Positions 1 to 5,060 of a DNA stretch of 11,212 nucleotides are shown in pieces. The stretch comes from an uncultured Lachnospiraceae bacterium (lineage in GTDB: Bacteria > Bacillota > Clostridia > Lachnospirales > Lachnospiraceae). The notes under the pieces are model-generated. The model did no database searches. It saw nothing but the letters and a program-made list of their open reading frames with translations, and was not told the origin of the DNA. Each line of letters begins with the position of its first letter. Position 1 is the first letter of the stretch. Made by a program: the position numbers and the translations under genes. The stretch spans positions 1 through 11,212 of the forward strand of contig CAKRJP010000031.1 of NCBI GenBank assembly GCA_934351835.1, written 5' to 3'.

Positions 1-90
1 TTCGTCATCTAGTGATGTCAAGGAACAAGGCGAAGCCGATACGCCGTCAGGGCAGTCCTTGACAGAACGGACGGTATCCAATTCAACCAT
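1..90 (-). CDS. possible truncated ORF, hypothetical
   Basis: A minus-strand frame begins with ATG at 90-88 and stays open for 30 codons to the window edge; the peptide starts MVELDTVRSVKDCPDG. No good Shine-Dalgarno sequence precedes it, and the upstream DNA is the hairpin at 98-134. An open run of 30 codons is not rare by chance, so this may be non-coding. I recognise no family. If real, it follows the XRE gene in the same direction and would be element cargo or backbone continuing to the left. The inverted repeat at 17-63 lies inside it. Confidence 0.25.
   Translation of the reverse strand, partial: MVELDTVRSVKDCPDGVSASPCSLTSLDDE
17..63. repeat. nested inverted repeat at left edge
   Basis: GTCAAGGA (17-24) is the reverse complement of TCCTTGAC (56-63). 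Inside it, GGCG (29-32) pairs with CGCC (42-45). It could fold as a two-step hairpin. No T-run follows on either strand, so it does not look like an intrinsic terminator. Confidence 0.5.
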
Positions 91-97
91 GCTATAT

Positions 98-134
98 AGA
101 GGACTTGAAAGGTCACGAACCTTGCAAGTCCTCT
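98..134. repeat. strong 14-bp interrupted hairpin beyond the XRE gene
   Basis: AGAGGACTTG (98-107) pairs perfectly with CAAGTCCTCT (125-134). An inner AGGT (110-113) pairs with ACCT (119-122) around a CACGA loop. It begins just past the stop of the leftward XRE gene. Neither strand has a clear T-tract after the stem, so a standard intrinsic terminator is only a weak call. A processing signal or a structured DNA site is equally possible. Confidence 0.6.
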
Positions 135-140
135 TGTCTG

Positions 141-818
141 TTATCTGGAAACTTTCCGGAGATAAAGCACTTCCTTTTCGATTTCACGGACAAATTCATC
201 ACACAAGACAGGCTGACAATCACTCGCTACATAGCAATTTTTTTCGGACGAATAGGCAAACGAAAAGATTTCCGTTTCCAATGTCTTTTCATTGATTCCA
301 TAATAATATATCTGAGAAGTGGCAAGTGTCATATGAATACTGGAAAAATCCCTTGTAAATATCTCATATGATTCTGGTTGAGTAAGTTCTTTTGGATATT
401 GATAATACTCTTTTGAATCTTCCCGTAAGAAAATAGGTACGATATGCATTTCATTTAAACTGACATTTACATATATTTGATATCTTGGGATTAATGCCCC
501 ATACTGTGTCTGAAATCCGATATATGCCGTGTCGGTGTTATTCAATAAGTATTCCATTTCTTTGTAAAATACATACCCCATAGTCTGATTATCTGTAGCA
601 CTGATATTTTCCATAGGCACATTTTCACCCATTAACCAGTTAATATTGATATCCAGTGCGTCAGCAATCAGTTCCAATTTATCCTTTTTGGGATTGTAAT
701 TTCCAGAAAGATAAGAACTAAACGCACCCTTTGTAATTCCTGTTCGCTGTACCATTTCCACTTGCTTTACATTTCTTACATTCATCGCAAATCTGATTCG
801 TTCTGCAATCGTGTTCAT
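141..818 (-). CDS. XRE-family (Cro/CI-type) repressor of the mobile element
   Basis: This 225-residue protein has an N-terminal helix-turn-helix at about residues 5-60 (AERIRFAMNVRNVKQVEMV, then TGITKGAFSSYLSG and LELIADALDININWLMG), typical of lambda-repressor-like XRE proteins. The remaining 160 residues resemble no domain I can name; I see no clear S24 autoprotease or ImmA-type metalloprotease motif. The start at 818 is supported by GAGG about nine bases upstream. It is transcribed away from the replication/integration genes across a shared control region with two similar dyads, the usual layout of an element's lysogeny-type repressor. Repression of the rightward promoter and of its own promoter is inferred. 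The inducing signal is unknown. Confidence 0.85.
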   Translation of the reverse strand: MNTIAERIRFAMNVRNVKQVEMVQRTGITKGAFSSYLSGNYNPKKDKLELIADALDININWLMGENVPMENISATDNQTMGYVFYKEMEYLLNNTDTAYIGFQTQYGALIPRYQIYVNVSLNEMHIVPIFLREDSKEYYQYPKELTQPESYEIFTRDFSSIHMTLATSQIYYYGINEKTLETEIFSFAYSSEKNCYVASDCQPVLCDEFVREIEKEVLYLRKVSR

Positions 819-873
819 TTCGATATCCTCTACTTTCTCTGTGTGGCTGATTCATTTATTCTGTACTCACTAT

Positions 874-879
874 ATCATA
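874..879 (-). promoter_or_regulatory. candidate -10 of the XRE gene promoter
   Basis: Read leftward, TATGAT lies about 55 bases upstream of the XRE start codon. The matching -35 is weak (TTTATT near 896-901) and abuts the left dyad operator at 902-923. Repressor bound there would affect its own transcription. The exact hexamers are uncertain; TATAGT, overlapping by a few bases, is an alternative. Confidence 0.4.
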
Positions 880-901
880 AATACTCTGCAAAGAAAATAA
901 A

Positions 902-923
902 AAGTTTATAAATTTCTAAACTT
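902..923. promoter_or_regulatory. putative repressor operator O1 (dyad)
   Basis: AAGTTTA and TAAACTT flank an 8-base A+T-rich spacer, making a 22-bp dyad. A second copy at 962-983 matches it at 17 of 22 positions. It lies just upstream of the rightward -35 (928) and beside the leftward promoter. Binding by the XRE protein is inferred from position and repetition. Confidence 0.6.
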
Positions 924-927
924 TATA

Positions 928-956
928 TTGATTTTCGTTTTGCTCAATGTTATGAT
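928..956 (+). promoter_or_regulatory. sigma-A-type promoter for the replication/relaxase genes
   Basis: TTGATT (928-933), a 17-base spacer, and TATGAT (951-956) form a near-consensus promoter facing right. Transcription should start near 963, inside the second operator. It would drive the small protein and probably the relaxase and integrase downstream. Confidence 0.7.
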
Positions 957-961
957 TTAAA

Positions 962-983
962 TAGTTCAGAAATAACTAAACTT
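962..983. promoter_or_regulatory. putative repressor operator O2 (dyad) at the start site
   Basis: TAGTTCA and TAAACTT flank an 8-base spacer, in the same layout as the dyad at 902-923 and 60 bp from it. It covers the predicted start of the rightward transcript, a position where a bound repressor would block RNA polymerase. The 60-bp spacing, close to an integral number of helical turns, would allow cooperative contact, but this is inference. Confidence 0.55.
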
Positions 984-1050
984 CAAATATCAATGGATTT
1001 CAATACTTATTAAGACGACTGTCCTATCGGTGATACGGGGAGAAAGGATA

Positions 1051-1386
1051 ATGCTTATGCAGATTACATTAACAAAAGAACAGATCAAAGAGGTATTCGG
1101 GGAACTTCGTTATATGGGAGCTGATTATTGCTACCGCTATGACAAAGATACCAGAAAGAAAACCGAAGATATCGAAGCGGTCAAACTTCATCTTGGAAGT
1201 ATGAAACTTGGTAACAGTGTTGATATTCGACTGGAAATGACAGAAATCCCAACTATCGAACCATATTCTGTAGTGGAACTGGATACACCGGTCTATGCTC
1301 CATATGTTCAGAGAGGAAATTATCCTACATTGGTAGAACGAGTGACCTGTAAAGGGATTCGTTGTATTTCCCAGAAAAATGCATAG
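1051..1386 (+). CDS. small conserved-looking element protein upstream of the relaxase, function unknown
   Basis: This is a soluble protein of about 111 residues with no membrane segment or signal peptide. Legible features are MQITLTKEQIKEVFGELRYMGADYCYRYDK near the N-terminus (two overlapping short stretches) and EIPTIEPYSVVELDTPVY followed by APYVQRGNYPTLVERVTCKG near the C-terminus. The start is either ATG 1051 (GGGGAG eight bases upstream) or ATG 1057 (AAAGGA nine bases upstream); an in-frame GTG at 1030 lacks a ribosome binding site. It is the first gene after the repressed promoter and ends seven bases before the hairpin cluster at the relaxase gene. In Gram-positive ICEs this place is often taken by DUF961-type or ssDNA-binding accessory proteins. 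A role in replication or relaxosome assembly is only a positional guess. Confidence 0.75.
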   Translation: MLMQITLTKEQIKEVFGELRYMGADYCYRYDKDTRKKTEDIEAVKLHLGSMKLGNSVDIRLEMTEIPTIEPYSVVELDTPVYAPYVQRGNYPTLVERVTCKGIRCISQKNA

Positions 1387-1400
1387 TAACCAATGAACTT

Positions 1401-1445
1401 CCTGTCTCTTGCTGTCCGTACCAAACGGACAGTAAAAGAGACAGG
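1401..1445. repeat. long hairpin 1 upstream of the relaxase gene
   Basis: CCTGTCTCTT (1401-1410) pairs with AAGAGACAGG (1436-1445), and CTGTCCGT (1412-1419) pairs with ACGGACAG (1425-1432) around an ACCAA loop. A small internal loop (one base on the left, three on the right) separates the two stems. The total is 18 base pairs, far beyond chance. It starts 14 bases after the stop of the preceding gene. Plausible roles are part of the origin of transfer/replication, or an RNA leader controlling rep expression. Confidence 0.75.
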
Positions 1446-1466
1446 GATAGTGGCTCTGCCACTATC
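1446..1466. repeat. hairpin 2 immediately after hairpin 1
   Basis: GATAGTGGC (1446-1454) pairs perfectly with GCCACTATC (1458-1466) around a TCT loop. It directly abuts hairpin 1 and ends three bases before the AAAGGAGG ribosome binding site. No T-run follows, so it is not a standard terminator. Confidence 0.7.
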
Positions 1467-1469
1467 GGC

Positions 1470-1477
1470 AAAGGAGG
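1470..1477 (+). promoter_or_regulatory. ribosome binding site that sets a TTG start for the relaxase
   Basis: AAAGGAGG lies eight bases before TTG at 1486-1488 and is essentially complementary to the 16S 3' end. The upstream in-frame ATG at 1393 has no such site, and initiation there would run through both hairpins. The TTG is therefore the better start. Confidence 0.75.
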
Positions 1478-1485
1478 AGTATTAT

Positions 1486-2580
1486 TTGGAAGAAAGAAGT
1501 AAATCAGTTCTTTCAGAACCCTCCTATACTAACAGGAGGGTAACACGACAAAAAAACAATCTGACAGCCTTAATTGACTGGTGTCAGATTACAGTGAAAG
1601 ATGTAGATTTATTCACTGTCATAACGGATATCCTAAAAATTCCTCTTTCACTTATGGAACTTCAGAATAAAGGGAAAGGAATTGCCGGACATGAACTGGT
1701 TGCCGGATTTGATAATATCAAGATTCTAAAACCGACTGGCAAAATACAGTACAATGGATTTCAGATATTAATGAGTGGCTCTGGCTGTAGAAATTATGAA
1801 AATTTCCTTGTGATAAACAAAGAAACATGGTTTGATTTCTTCGCAAGGGTATGTCAGTATCATGTGAATTTTCCACGAATTGATTTGGCAATAGATGACC
1901 ATAAACCTTATCTTAACATTCCAGAACTGATACGTTTAACAAAGCAAGGATTAATATCTAGTCAGTTACGTAATTATTCTGAAAATGCTTCTGGTGAATT
2001 AAGTGAATCAATACCTGTTCATAAAGGAAACACGCTTTATCTTGGGAGTAGCAACAGTGATTTCCGAATCGTTTTCTATGAAAAAGGGTACGAACAGGTA
2101 GAAAAATTTGGCAAAGAATTAGACCGGAACTGGAACAGATATGAACTGCGATTCCGACAGGAACGGGCAAATAAAGTTGCACAGGAATTAATCGCCAGAC
2201 GTGATGTTGCAGAGATTGCATTGTCTGTACTAAATGGTAAAATCCGTTTTCTTGAACAGCCGGAAAACAAATCCACTTCACGGAAAAGACTTTATCCTAC
2301 TTATCCCCCTTGGGAATTATTTATGCAAGATATAGAGAAAATAAAGCTAACAATTCAACCGCAGAAAAAGACACTTGATAGTATCTGGAACTGGTTAGAA
2401 AGTTCCGTTGCTCCGTCTTTAAAATTATTTTCAAAAATCGGAGAACTGGATAACTGCGATTATATACAGGTATTAATCGAACAGGCAAAGATGAATGATA
2501 CCCAGATAAAAATTTATGAAGATTACAAAAAATCTTCCAAACTACCAATAACAGAAAGGAGTTATTCTGATAATGAGTAA
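1486..2580 (+). CDS. Rep_trans/MobT-type replication initiator and relaxase
   Basis: The protein has 364 residues from the TTG start (395 from the in-frame ATG at 1393). It fits the Rep_trans replication initiation factor family (pT181-type Rep, ICEBs1 NicK, Tn916 Orf20/MobT), which nick one strand at a hairpin and start rolling-circle replication and transfer. Numbered from the 1393 ATG, visible signatures are ALIDWCQITV (59-68), the acidic RIDLAIDD (162-169), GNTLYLGSSNSD (212-223) running into FRIVFYEKGYEQ (224-235), and NRYELRFRQERA (248-259). Tyr229 in FYEKG is the likely nicking residue by family analogy. A candidate oriT/double-strand origin overlaps codons about 11-19 from the TTG. 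No FtsK/TcpA-type coupling protein gene precedes it, unlike in full Tn916-type ICEs. The order repressor, small protein, Rep, integrase fits an element-encoded initiator. Confidence 0.85.
   Translation: MEERSKSVLSEPSYTNRRVTRQKNNLTALIDWCQITVKDVDLFTVITDILKIPLSLMELQNKGKGIAGHELVAGFDNIKILKPTGKIQYNGFQILMSGSGCRNYENFLVINKETWFDFFARVCQYHVNFPRIDLAIDDHKPYLNIPELIRLTKQGLISSQLRNYSENASGELSESIPVHKGNTLYLGSSNSDFRIVFYEKGYEQVEKFGKELDRNWNRYELRFRQERANKVAQELIARRDVAEIALSVLNGKIRFLEQPENKSTSRKRLYPTYPPWELFMQDIEKIKLTIQPQKKTLDSIWNWLESSVAPSLKLFSKIGELDNCDYIQVLIEQAKMNDTQIKIYEDYKKSSKLPITERSYSDNE
1518..1541 (+). other. candidate oriT / double-strand origin (hairpin 3, nick site in loop)
   Basis: ACCCTCC (1518-1524) and GGAGGGT (1535-1541) are perfect inverted repeats; an extra T-A pair closes a loop holding ATACTAAC. 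From memory, the ICEBs1 and Tn916 oriT sites are also 24-bp repeats with ACCCCCC and GGGGGGT arms and CTAACAGG across the loop/right-arm junction. CTAACAGG is present here in the same place (1529-1536). The cognate enzyme family is encoded by the gene it overlaps. The exact nick position is not visible; inside the CTAACA loop is expected. Confidence 0.75.
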
Positions 2581-2593
2581 GCGAAATATCTGA
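2555..2593 (+). other. ribosome binding site plus six-codon ORF: possible remnant of an excisionase gene
   Basis: AAAGGAG (2555-2561) precedes ATG 2573, which overlaps the relaxase stop codon. That frame gives only M-S-K-R-N-I before TGA (2591-2593). Excisionase genes often sit just before int in related elements, so this could be the start of a decayed xis or simply a leader peptide. The rest of 2594-2728 is very A+T rich and contains no gene I can support. Confidence 0.25.
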
Positions 2594-2728
2594 ATGATTC
2601 GCCCATAATACCAGATAAATGACAATATAAATTTAAAATTAAAAAATACAGGGCATTAACTATACATAGAAAAAATTAAAGAGAAAAAGATATTTTGAGA
2701 CAATACCCTTATCATATTGATGTAATTT

Positions 2729-3967
2729 ATGACTGAACCCAACGCTTATGACGATACAGATTTATTGAATTACGCAATCCAAACAGGTATAATCTCTTTA
2801 GATACCATGCTGAATGATATAGCAGATATGGAAAGAAAGGAAATACTTGCACAGCATGTTTACGCAATTACAGTAACAACAGACAAATCGGGAAAAGAAA
2901 TTTATTCCACGTATCTTCCACAACAAGACGGAAACCGACTTTACAGACGTAGAAATACCCATGAAGAACTGGAAAATGTCATTGTGGAGTTCTATAAGGC
3001 TCTACAGGAAGAAATTTATATTGATGATGTTTTCTATGAATGGATAAACCGCAAACTGGATTTCGGCGAGATACAGAAAGCGTCTTATGACAGATACGTG
3101 AACGATTACAAAAGATTTTTCCATTACACTTCTGTTTCAATTACCAAAAAGAAATTTAAAAATATCACGGAGGACGATTTGGAAGTATTTATCAAATGTA
3201 CCATTCGTGACCTTACACTTACCAGAAAGGCATATGCCGGATTACGGACATTAATTCGTGGTATATTCAAATACGGTAAGAAGAAAAAGTATACTGCAAT
3301 CAGTATCACTGAATTTTTTGGAGATTTGGAACTGCCGAATAATCTTTTTAAACGGAAGATTATAGACAAGCAGAAAGAAGTGTTTATGGAAGATGAAATT
3401 CCCGTAGTTATTCAACGTCTGAAAGCAAAGCCGGATATTTATAATCTTGGTATTCTGCTTACATTTCAGACAGGTTTACGTGTCGGTGAACTAAGCACTC
3501 TAAAGAAAGAAGACTTACACGGACGTATTATTAAAATCAGACGTACCGAAGATAAATACCGAGACAAAAACAATAAATGGATTGTAGCTGTAAAAGAACA
3601 CGCTAAAACAGACGCTGGTAATCGGGATTTAATCATATCCTCTACCGCACTGGATACGTTGAATCAAATATTGAAACTGAATACATCGGGAACATATTTA
3701 TTTGAGCATAACGGAAAACGTATCAGAGGAAATACTTTTAATAAAAGACTGTCCAGAATATGTAATGAATTACATATCCCACATCGTACCATGCACAAGA
3801 TACGAAAGACTTACGGAACAACCTTAATAGACAGTGATGTAGATGAGGGATTTATTACAGAACAAATGGGACACAGTGATATCAGTACAACAAAAAAATT
3901 ATATTATTTCAGCAATAAAACAACGAAAAATAAAGAAAAACAGATTGAAAATGCTATCTCATTTTAG
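2729..3967 (+). CDS. int: tyrosine recombinase / site-specific integrase
   Basis: This 412-residue protein would integrate and excise the element by strand exchange at short att sites. The catalytic set is complete: Arg251 in TGLRVGE, a candidate Lys293 in EHAKTD, His356 and Arg359 in HKIR, His382 in MGHSD, and nucleophile Tyr392 in LYYF (ten residues after His382). An arm-binding-like region (about 45-95) and a core-binding/SAM-like domain (about 100-200) precede it. The first 40 residues form an acidic extension that I believe also occurs in clostridial integrases of this type. ATG 2729 has an in-frame stop six bases upstream and no convincing ribosome binding site, so translation may be weak. 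Its C-terminus faces the 3' end of tRNA-Trp about 100 bp away, the usual position of an integrase beside its attachment site. Confidence 0.92.
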   Translation: MTEPNAYDDTDLLNYAIQTGIISLDTMLNDIADMERKEILAQHVYAITVTTDKSGKEIYSTYLPQQDGNRLYRRRNTHEELENVIVEFYKALQEEIYIDDVFYEWINRKLDFGEIQKASYDRYVNDYKRFFHYTSVSITKKKFKNITEDDLEVFIKCTIRDLTLTRKAYAGLRTLIRGIFKYGKKKKYTAISITEFFGDLELPNNLFKRKIIDKQKEVFMEDEIPVVIQRLKAKPDIYNLGILLTFQTGLRVGELSTLKKEDLHGRIIKIRRTEDKYRDKNNKWIVAVKEHAKTDAGNRDLIISSTALDTLNQILKLNTSGTYLFEHNGKRIRGNTFNKRLSRICNELHIPHRTMHKIRKTYGTTLIDSDVDEGFITEQMGHSDISTTKKLYYFSNKTTKNKEKQIENAISF

Positions 3968-3980
3968 GAATGATTCCTGT

Positions 3981-4002
3981 TTGACTACATACTTGACTAC
4001 AT
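3981..4002 (+). repeat. two direct copies of TTGACTACAT, possible integrase arm sites
   Basis: TTGACTACAT occurs at 3981-3990 and again at 3993-4002, so the copies repeat every 12 bp. They lie between the int stop codon and the tRNA-Trp terminator. Short direct repeats near the element end are typical arm-type binding sites for the N-terminal domain of tyrosine integrases. That role is inferred. Confidence 0.5.
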
Positions 4003-4020
4003 TGGAATTATCCAGAAAAT

Positions 4021-4057
4021 GAAAAAGCCAGAAGCCTTGGAAAATTCAAGGTTTCTG
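4021..4057 (-). terminator. intrinsic terminator of tRNA-Trp
   Basis: The stem formed by 4029-4039 with 4047-4057 (11 pairs with one G-U, core CCTTG/CAAGG, 7-base loop) is followed on the minus strand by TGGCTTTTTC. It lies 13 bases past the tRNA 3' end and would end that transcript. If the element is inserted at the tRNA 3' end, this hairpin may belong to the element. Confidence 0.65.
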
Positions 4058-4070
4058 ACTCTTCGGTCAA

Positions 4071-4141
4071 CAGGGGATGAGAGAATCGAACTCCCGCCAA
4101 AGGTTTTGGAGACCCCTATCATACCACTTGACCAATCCCCT
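4071..4141 (-). tRNA. tRNA-Trp (anticodon CCA)
   Basis: The 71-nt minus-strand RNA folds into a full cloverleaf. The acceptor AGGGGAT pairs with ATCCCCT, the D stem is GTCA/TGAT, the anticodon stem GGGGT/ACCTT holds loop CTCCAAA with CCA as anticodon, and the T stem GGGAG/CTCTC holds loop TTCGATT. The discriminator is G, as expected for bacterial tRNA-Trp. Two G-U pairs at the top of the anticodon stem and a 4-nt variable loop are unusual but tolerable. The 3' CCA is not encoded (TTG follows the discriminator), so it must be added by nucleotidyltransferase. The 3' end faces the integrase, so this gene is the likely attachment site. Confidence 0.93.
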
Positions 4142-4173
4142 ATAGATTGCTTTCGTGTCCGTGACACTAGATA

Positions 4174-4203
4174 TTTATACCACGAAACCATATTCATTGT
4201 CAA
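4174..4203 (-). promoter_or_regulatory. promoter of tRNA-Trp
   Basis: On the minus strand, a perfect TTGACA (+ coordinates 4198-4203) and TATAAA (4174-4179) are separated by 18 bases. Transcription would start near 4166, about 25 bases before the mature tRNA. A short dyad, GTGTC/GACAC (4155-4167), lies in the leader. Confidence 0.75.
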
Positions 4204-4222
4204 GCAAATTTCTAAAAAAGGC

Positions 4223-4262
4223 AAAAAAATTCCTCCGTTCTTTTACAAACGAAGGAATTTTT
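4223..4262 (-). terminator. intrinsic terminator after L25/Ctc
   Basis: The stem AAATTCCTCCGTT (4227-4239) with AACGAAGGAATTT (4248-4260) has 13 positions with one mispair or wobble. On the minus strand it is followed by a run of seven T (complement of 4223-4229), just past the L25 stop. The + strand also has a T-run after it, so it may work both ways. Confidence 0.85.
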
Positions 4263-4290
4263 CATTATGAGATTTATGGTAATGGTATCT

Positions 4291-4878
4291 TTATGCCTCT
4301 GTCTCCTCTGTTTCTTCTCCATCGTCAGCTGCACTGTTACGTGACTCTGTAACGGTAACAACTACTGCTTCCGGATCTGTCATCAGATGGATTTTCTCGT
4401 TTTTCGCGATTGCAAGGTCGCCGACTTTGATGGTATCGCCAACACGAAGTGTAGAAGCGTCAATCTCAATCTTATCTACCAGGTCTACCGGAAGTGCTTT
4501 GTAAGATACTTCCTCTAACTGCTGCTGTAATACACCTGTTGTAACTGCCTCGATATTCTCTAATACAATCTCTGCTACAGAATGTACAACTTCGTCTTTT
4601 ACCAGTGCCTGGAAGTCGATCTCATCGATTTTCCCCTTTAATGGGTTGAAATCAACGTCCTTAATCAGTACATTGTGTGATTCGCCGTCGATGTCCAGCA
4701 TAATCTGACTACCTTTGTTGCAAGTCTTAAGCAGACGATCTACTTCAGATGCGTCCATCTTAATCGGAACAGATTCTTTCATCTCTTTGCCGAACACATT
4801 GCCGGTAACATATCCTTCTCTCCTTAATCTTTTTGCCTTAATGTCTAATGATCTTTTTTCAGCTTTTAAAGTATTCAT
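4291..4878 (-). CDS. rplY: 50S ribosomal protein L25 / general stress protein Ctc
   Basis: This 195-residue protein binds 5S rRNA in the central protuberance of the large ribosomal subunit. The N-terminal L25 domain spans about residues 1-90 (KRLRREGYVTGNVFG, then SHNVLIKDVDFNPLKGKIDEIDF split over 67-89). The C-terminal TL5/CTC beta domain follows (about 95-180; YKALPVDLVDKIEIDASTL, VGDLAIAKNE). The length is that of the long Ctc form rather than the 94-residue E. coli L25. A run of acidic residues (DDGEETEETEA) closes the protein. GGAGG precedes the ATG at 4878. It stands alone between two terminators; stress induction as for Bacillus ctc cannot be judged here. Confidence 0.93.
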   Translation of the reverse strand: MNTLKAEKRSLDIKAKRLRREGYVTGNVFGKEMKESVPIKMDASEVDRLLKTCNKGSQIMLDIDGESHNVLIKDVDFNPLKGKIDEIDFQALVKDEVVHSVAEIVLENIEAVTTGVLQQQLEEVSYKALPVDLVDKIEIDASTLRVGDTIKVGDLAIAKNEKIHLMTDPEAVVVTVTESRNSAADDGEETEETEA

Positions 4879-4932
4879 TTATCTTTTCCTCCAAATTCTG
4901 AATGCTATATGAGTTCTATATGTTACAAGCAT

Positions 4933-4938
4933 ATTATA
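4933..4938 (-). promoter_or_regulatory. candidate -10 of the rplY/ctc promoter
   Basis: A perfect TATAAT on the minus strand lies about 55 bases before the rplY start. No good -35 is visible at 16-18 bases upstream (TTAATCA is the nearest), so the promoter may be activator-dependent or simply weak. Confidence 0.5.
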
Positions 4939-4972
4939 ACACCCACCCTGTAGTATGATTAACCAAAATCGC

Positions 4973-5020
4973 AAAAAATATGAGAGAAAAATTGTGCACA
5001 TTTACAATTCTTCTCTCATA
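4973..5020 (-). terminator. intrinsic terminator after the ECF S-component gene
   Basis: The 17-position stem 4979-4995 with 5004-5020 (core TATGAGAGAA/TTCTCTCATA, one A-C mismatch, 8-base loop) is followed on the minus strand by six T. It lies about 40 bp past the ECF gene stop and separates it from rplY. Confidence 0.85.
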
Positions 5021-5060
5021 TACTTTGTTCGTAATCTTTTATTCTATATTTATCCAGAGT

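Noticed and set aside
98..134. CRISPR repeat or intrinsic terminator
   Set aside because: It is a single copy with no spacers, and neither strand has the T-run expected of a terminator.
1393..1485. ATG at 1393 as the relaxase start, giving 31 more residues
   Set aside because: There is no ribosome binding site before it and the stretch is almost entirely two hairpins; AAAGGAGG eight bases before TTG 1486 is much stronger evidence.
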